DNA of 22,640 bases, taken from assembly GCA_910585665.1 (NCBI GenBank), contig CAJUFI010000029.1:1-22640 (forward strand). Reading direction: 5' to 3'. Every line of letters starts with the position of its first letter. Position 1 is the stretch's first letter. This DNA comes from an uncultured Acetatifactor sp. GTDB lineage: Bacteria; Bacillota; Clostridia; Lachnospirales; Lachnospiraceae. The notes below the pieces were generated by a model. It worked only from the letters and a program-made list of their open reading frames with translations. It was not told the DNA's origin and did not search any database. A program made the translations under genes and the position numbers. Below, piece by piece: positions 22,018 through 22,640 of the stretch.

Positions 22018-22398
22018 TGAGTAGGATAAATAATCGCGGCTGCACGCTGCGCCGGGGCGAAAGCTTCGGAAGGCAGGGCGGCTGAGGAAAGTCCGGGCTT
22101 CACAGGGCAGGATGCCGGATAACGTCCGGTGGAGGCGACTCCAAGGCTAGTGCAACAGAGAGATACAGCAGGGAGCCGGGTACAGCCCGGTTCCCTGTGA
22201 TGGTGGAAAGGCAGTGTAAGAGACTACCGTCCGTCCGGTAACGGGCGGAGCCATGTAAACCCCATCCGAAGCAAGACCAAATGAGAGCGATAGGCTTGCC
22301 CGGCCTGCTTTCAGGTAGGTCGCTGGACGCGGCTGGCGACAGCCGTGCAAGATAGATGATTATTCACGACAGAACCCGGCTTATCGTCCTGCTCATCA
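22018..22398 (+). ncRNA. rnpB: RNase P RNA, looks like type A
   Basis: This is the catalytic RNA that trims tRNA 5' ends. The conserved blocks are easy to see: GAGGAAAGTCCGGGC near 22084, GGTGGAAAGGCAG near 22202, AGAGACTACCG near 22220, GTAAACCCC near 22255 and ACAGAACCCGGCTTA near 22369. The ends pair as helix P1: GAGTAGGA (22019-22026) with TCCTGCTC (22387-22394). The exact ends are estimates from this helix and the promoter. Confidence 0.95.
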
Positions 22399-22405
22399 CA
22401 AAAAG

Positions 22406-22456
22406 GCTGCCGCATGAAGCAGAAGCCATGTGCTTTTCCTTCATGCGGCAGCTTTT
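22406..22456 (+). terminator. Terminator of rnpB
   Basis: A perfect 14-base-pair stem (GCTGCCGCATGAAG at 22406-22419 with CTTCATGCGGCAGC at 22439-22452) is followed by four T. It shares its GCTGCCGCAT core with the terminator after the histidine kinase gene. Confidence 0.88.
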
Positions 22457-22640
22457 CGCGTCCCAGGCTATAGCTTTTTCTTGCTCAAAAGGAAAGTTCC
22501 GGGCTTTCCTCTAAAGAAGTTGTATCAGTCATTTTCCGGCATTCCAAAAGGCTACGATTTACATCGCTTTTAACTGAAAGATGCAGTTCTTCCCTCTTTT
22601 ATTCCGTATGTCACATAGTGCGTATACAACAAATCTCTGT
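22457..22640. other. Window end, no gene recognised
   Basis: No gene can be named here. A 7-base hairpin (AGGAAAG 22490-22496, CTTTCCT 22504-22510) has TTT after it on the minus strand and might end a minus-strand gene lying to the right. One minus-strand frame is open from the window edge to a TAA near 22573, ending GIKEGRTASFS, too short to judge. Confidence 0.3.

Noticed and set aside
1..22640. CRISPR array or tandem repeat locus
   Set aside because: I saw no regularly spaced repeats of suitable length. The only short repeats are those listed.

Overview
The window joins two unlike pieces of DNA. Bases 1 to about 4,577 are very AT-rich and look like the right-hand part of an integrated mobile element. 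From about 4,578 to the end the sequence is GC-rich, densely coded chromosome. The host looks like a Clostridia bacterium, most likely Lachnospiraceae. The evidence is the order dgt - dnaG - rpoD - trmK, AGGAGG-type ribosome binding sites, tRNA genes without an encoded CCA, an RNase P RNA that looks like type A, and a lone three-gene acyltransferase / zinc-ribbon membrane protein / hydrolase set. The family assignment is inference.

Mobile element (1-4,577). It carries a replication initiator with an HUH nicking domain and a superfamily 3 helicase domain, the layout of CRESS-DNA virus and pCRESS plasmid Reps. It also has a tyrosine recombinase with a complete catalytic set, a small Cro/C1-type repressor, and a divergent small gene resembling DUF6809 proteins. 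Four long nested palindromes sit between these genes. A nonanucleotide identical to the geminivirus nick motif (TAATATTAC) lies 8 bases before the rep start. A minus-strand promoter and terminator upstream of rep delimit a likely small RNA of about 90 nt. The right end stops inside a tRNA-Leu(UAG) gene: only the half from the anticodon loop to the 3' end remains here, followed by the chromosomal terminator. An outward-facing near-consensus promoter lies just inside this end. The left end of the element is outside the window.

Chromosome, left block (4,628-8,100). A CYTH-domain protein (minus) diverges from a DJ-1/PfpI protein and an M18 aminopeptidase (plus, probable operon). A lipoprotein gene on the minus strand converges on them.

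Middle block (8,200-11,600). tRNA-Leu(AAG), a large hybrid histidine kinase with two receiver domains, then tRNA-Val(CAC) and tRNA-Leu(CAG), each with its own promoter; strong terminators follow the kinase and tRNA-Leu(CAG).

Right block (11,829-22,460). A three-gene set (HHxxxDG acyltransferase, zinc-ribbon six-helix membrane protein, HSL-type hydrolase) precedes the macromolecular synthesis cluster dgt - dnaG - rpoD - trmK. A TGS/uridine-kinase-like nucleoside kinase follows, then rnpB with its promoter and terminator. The last 184 bases hold no gene I can name.
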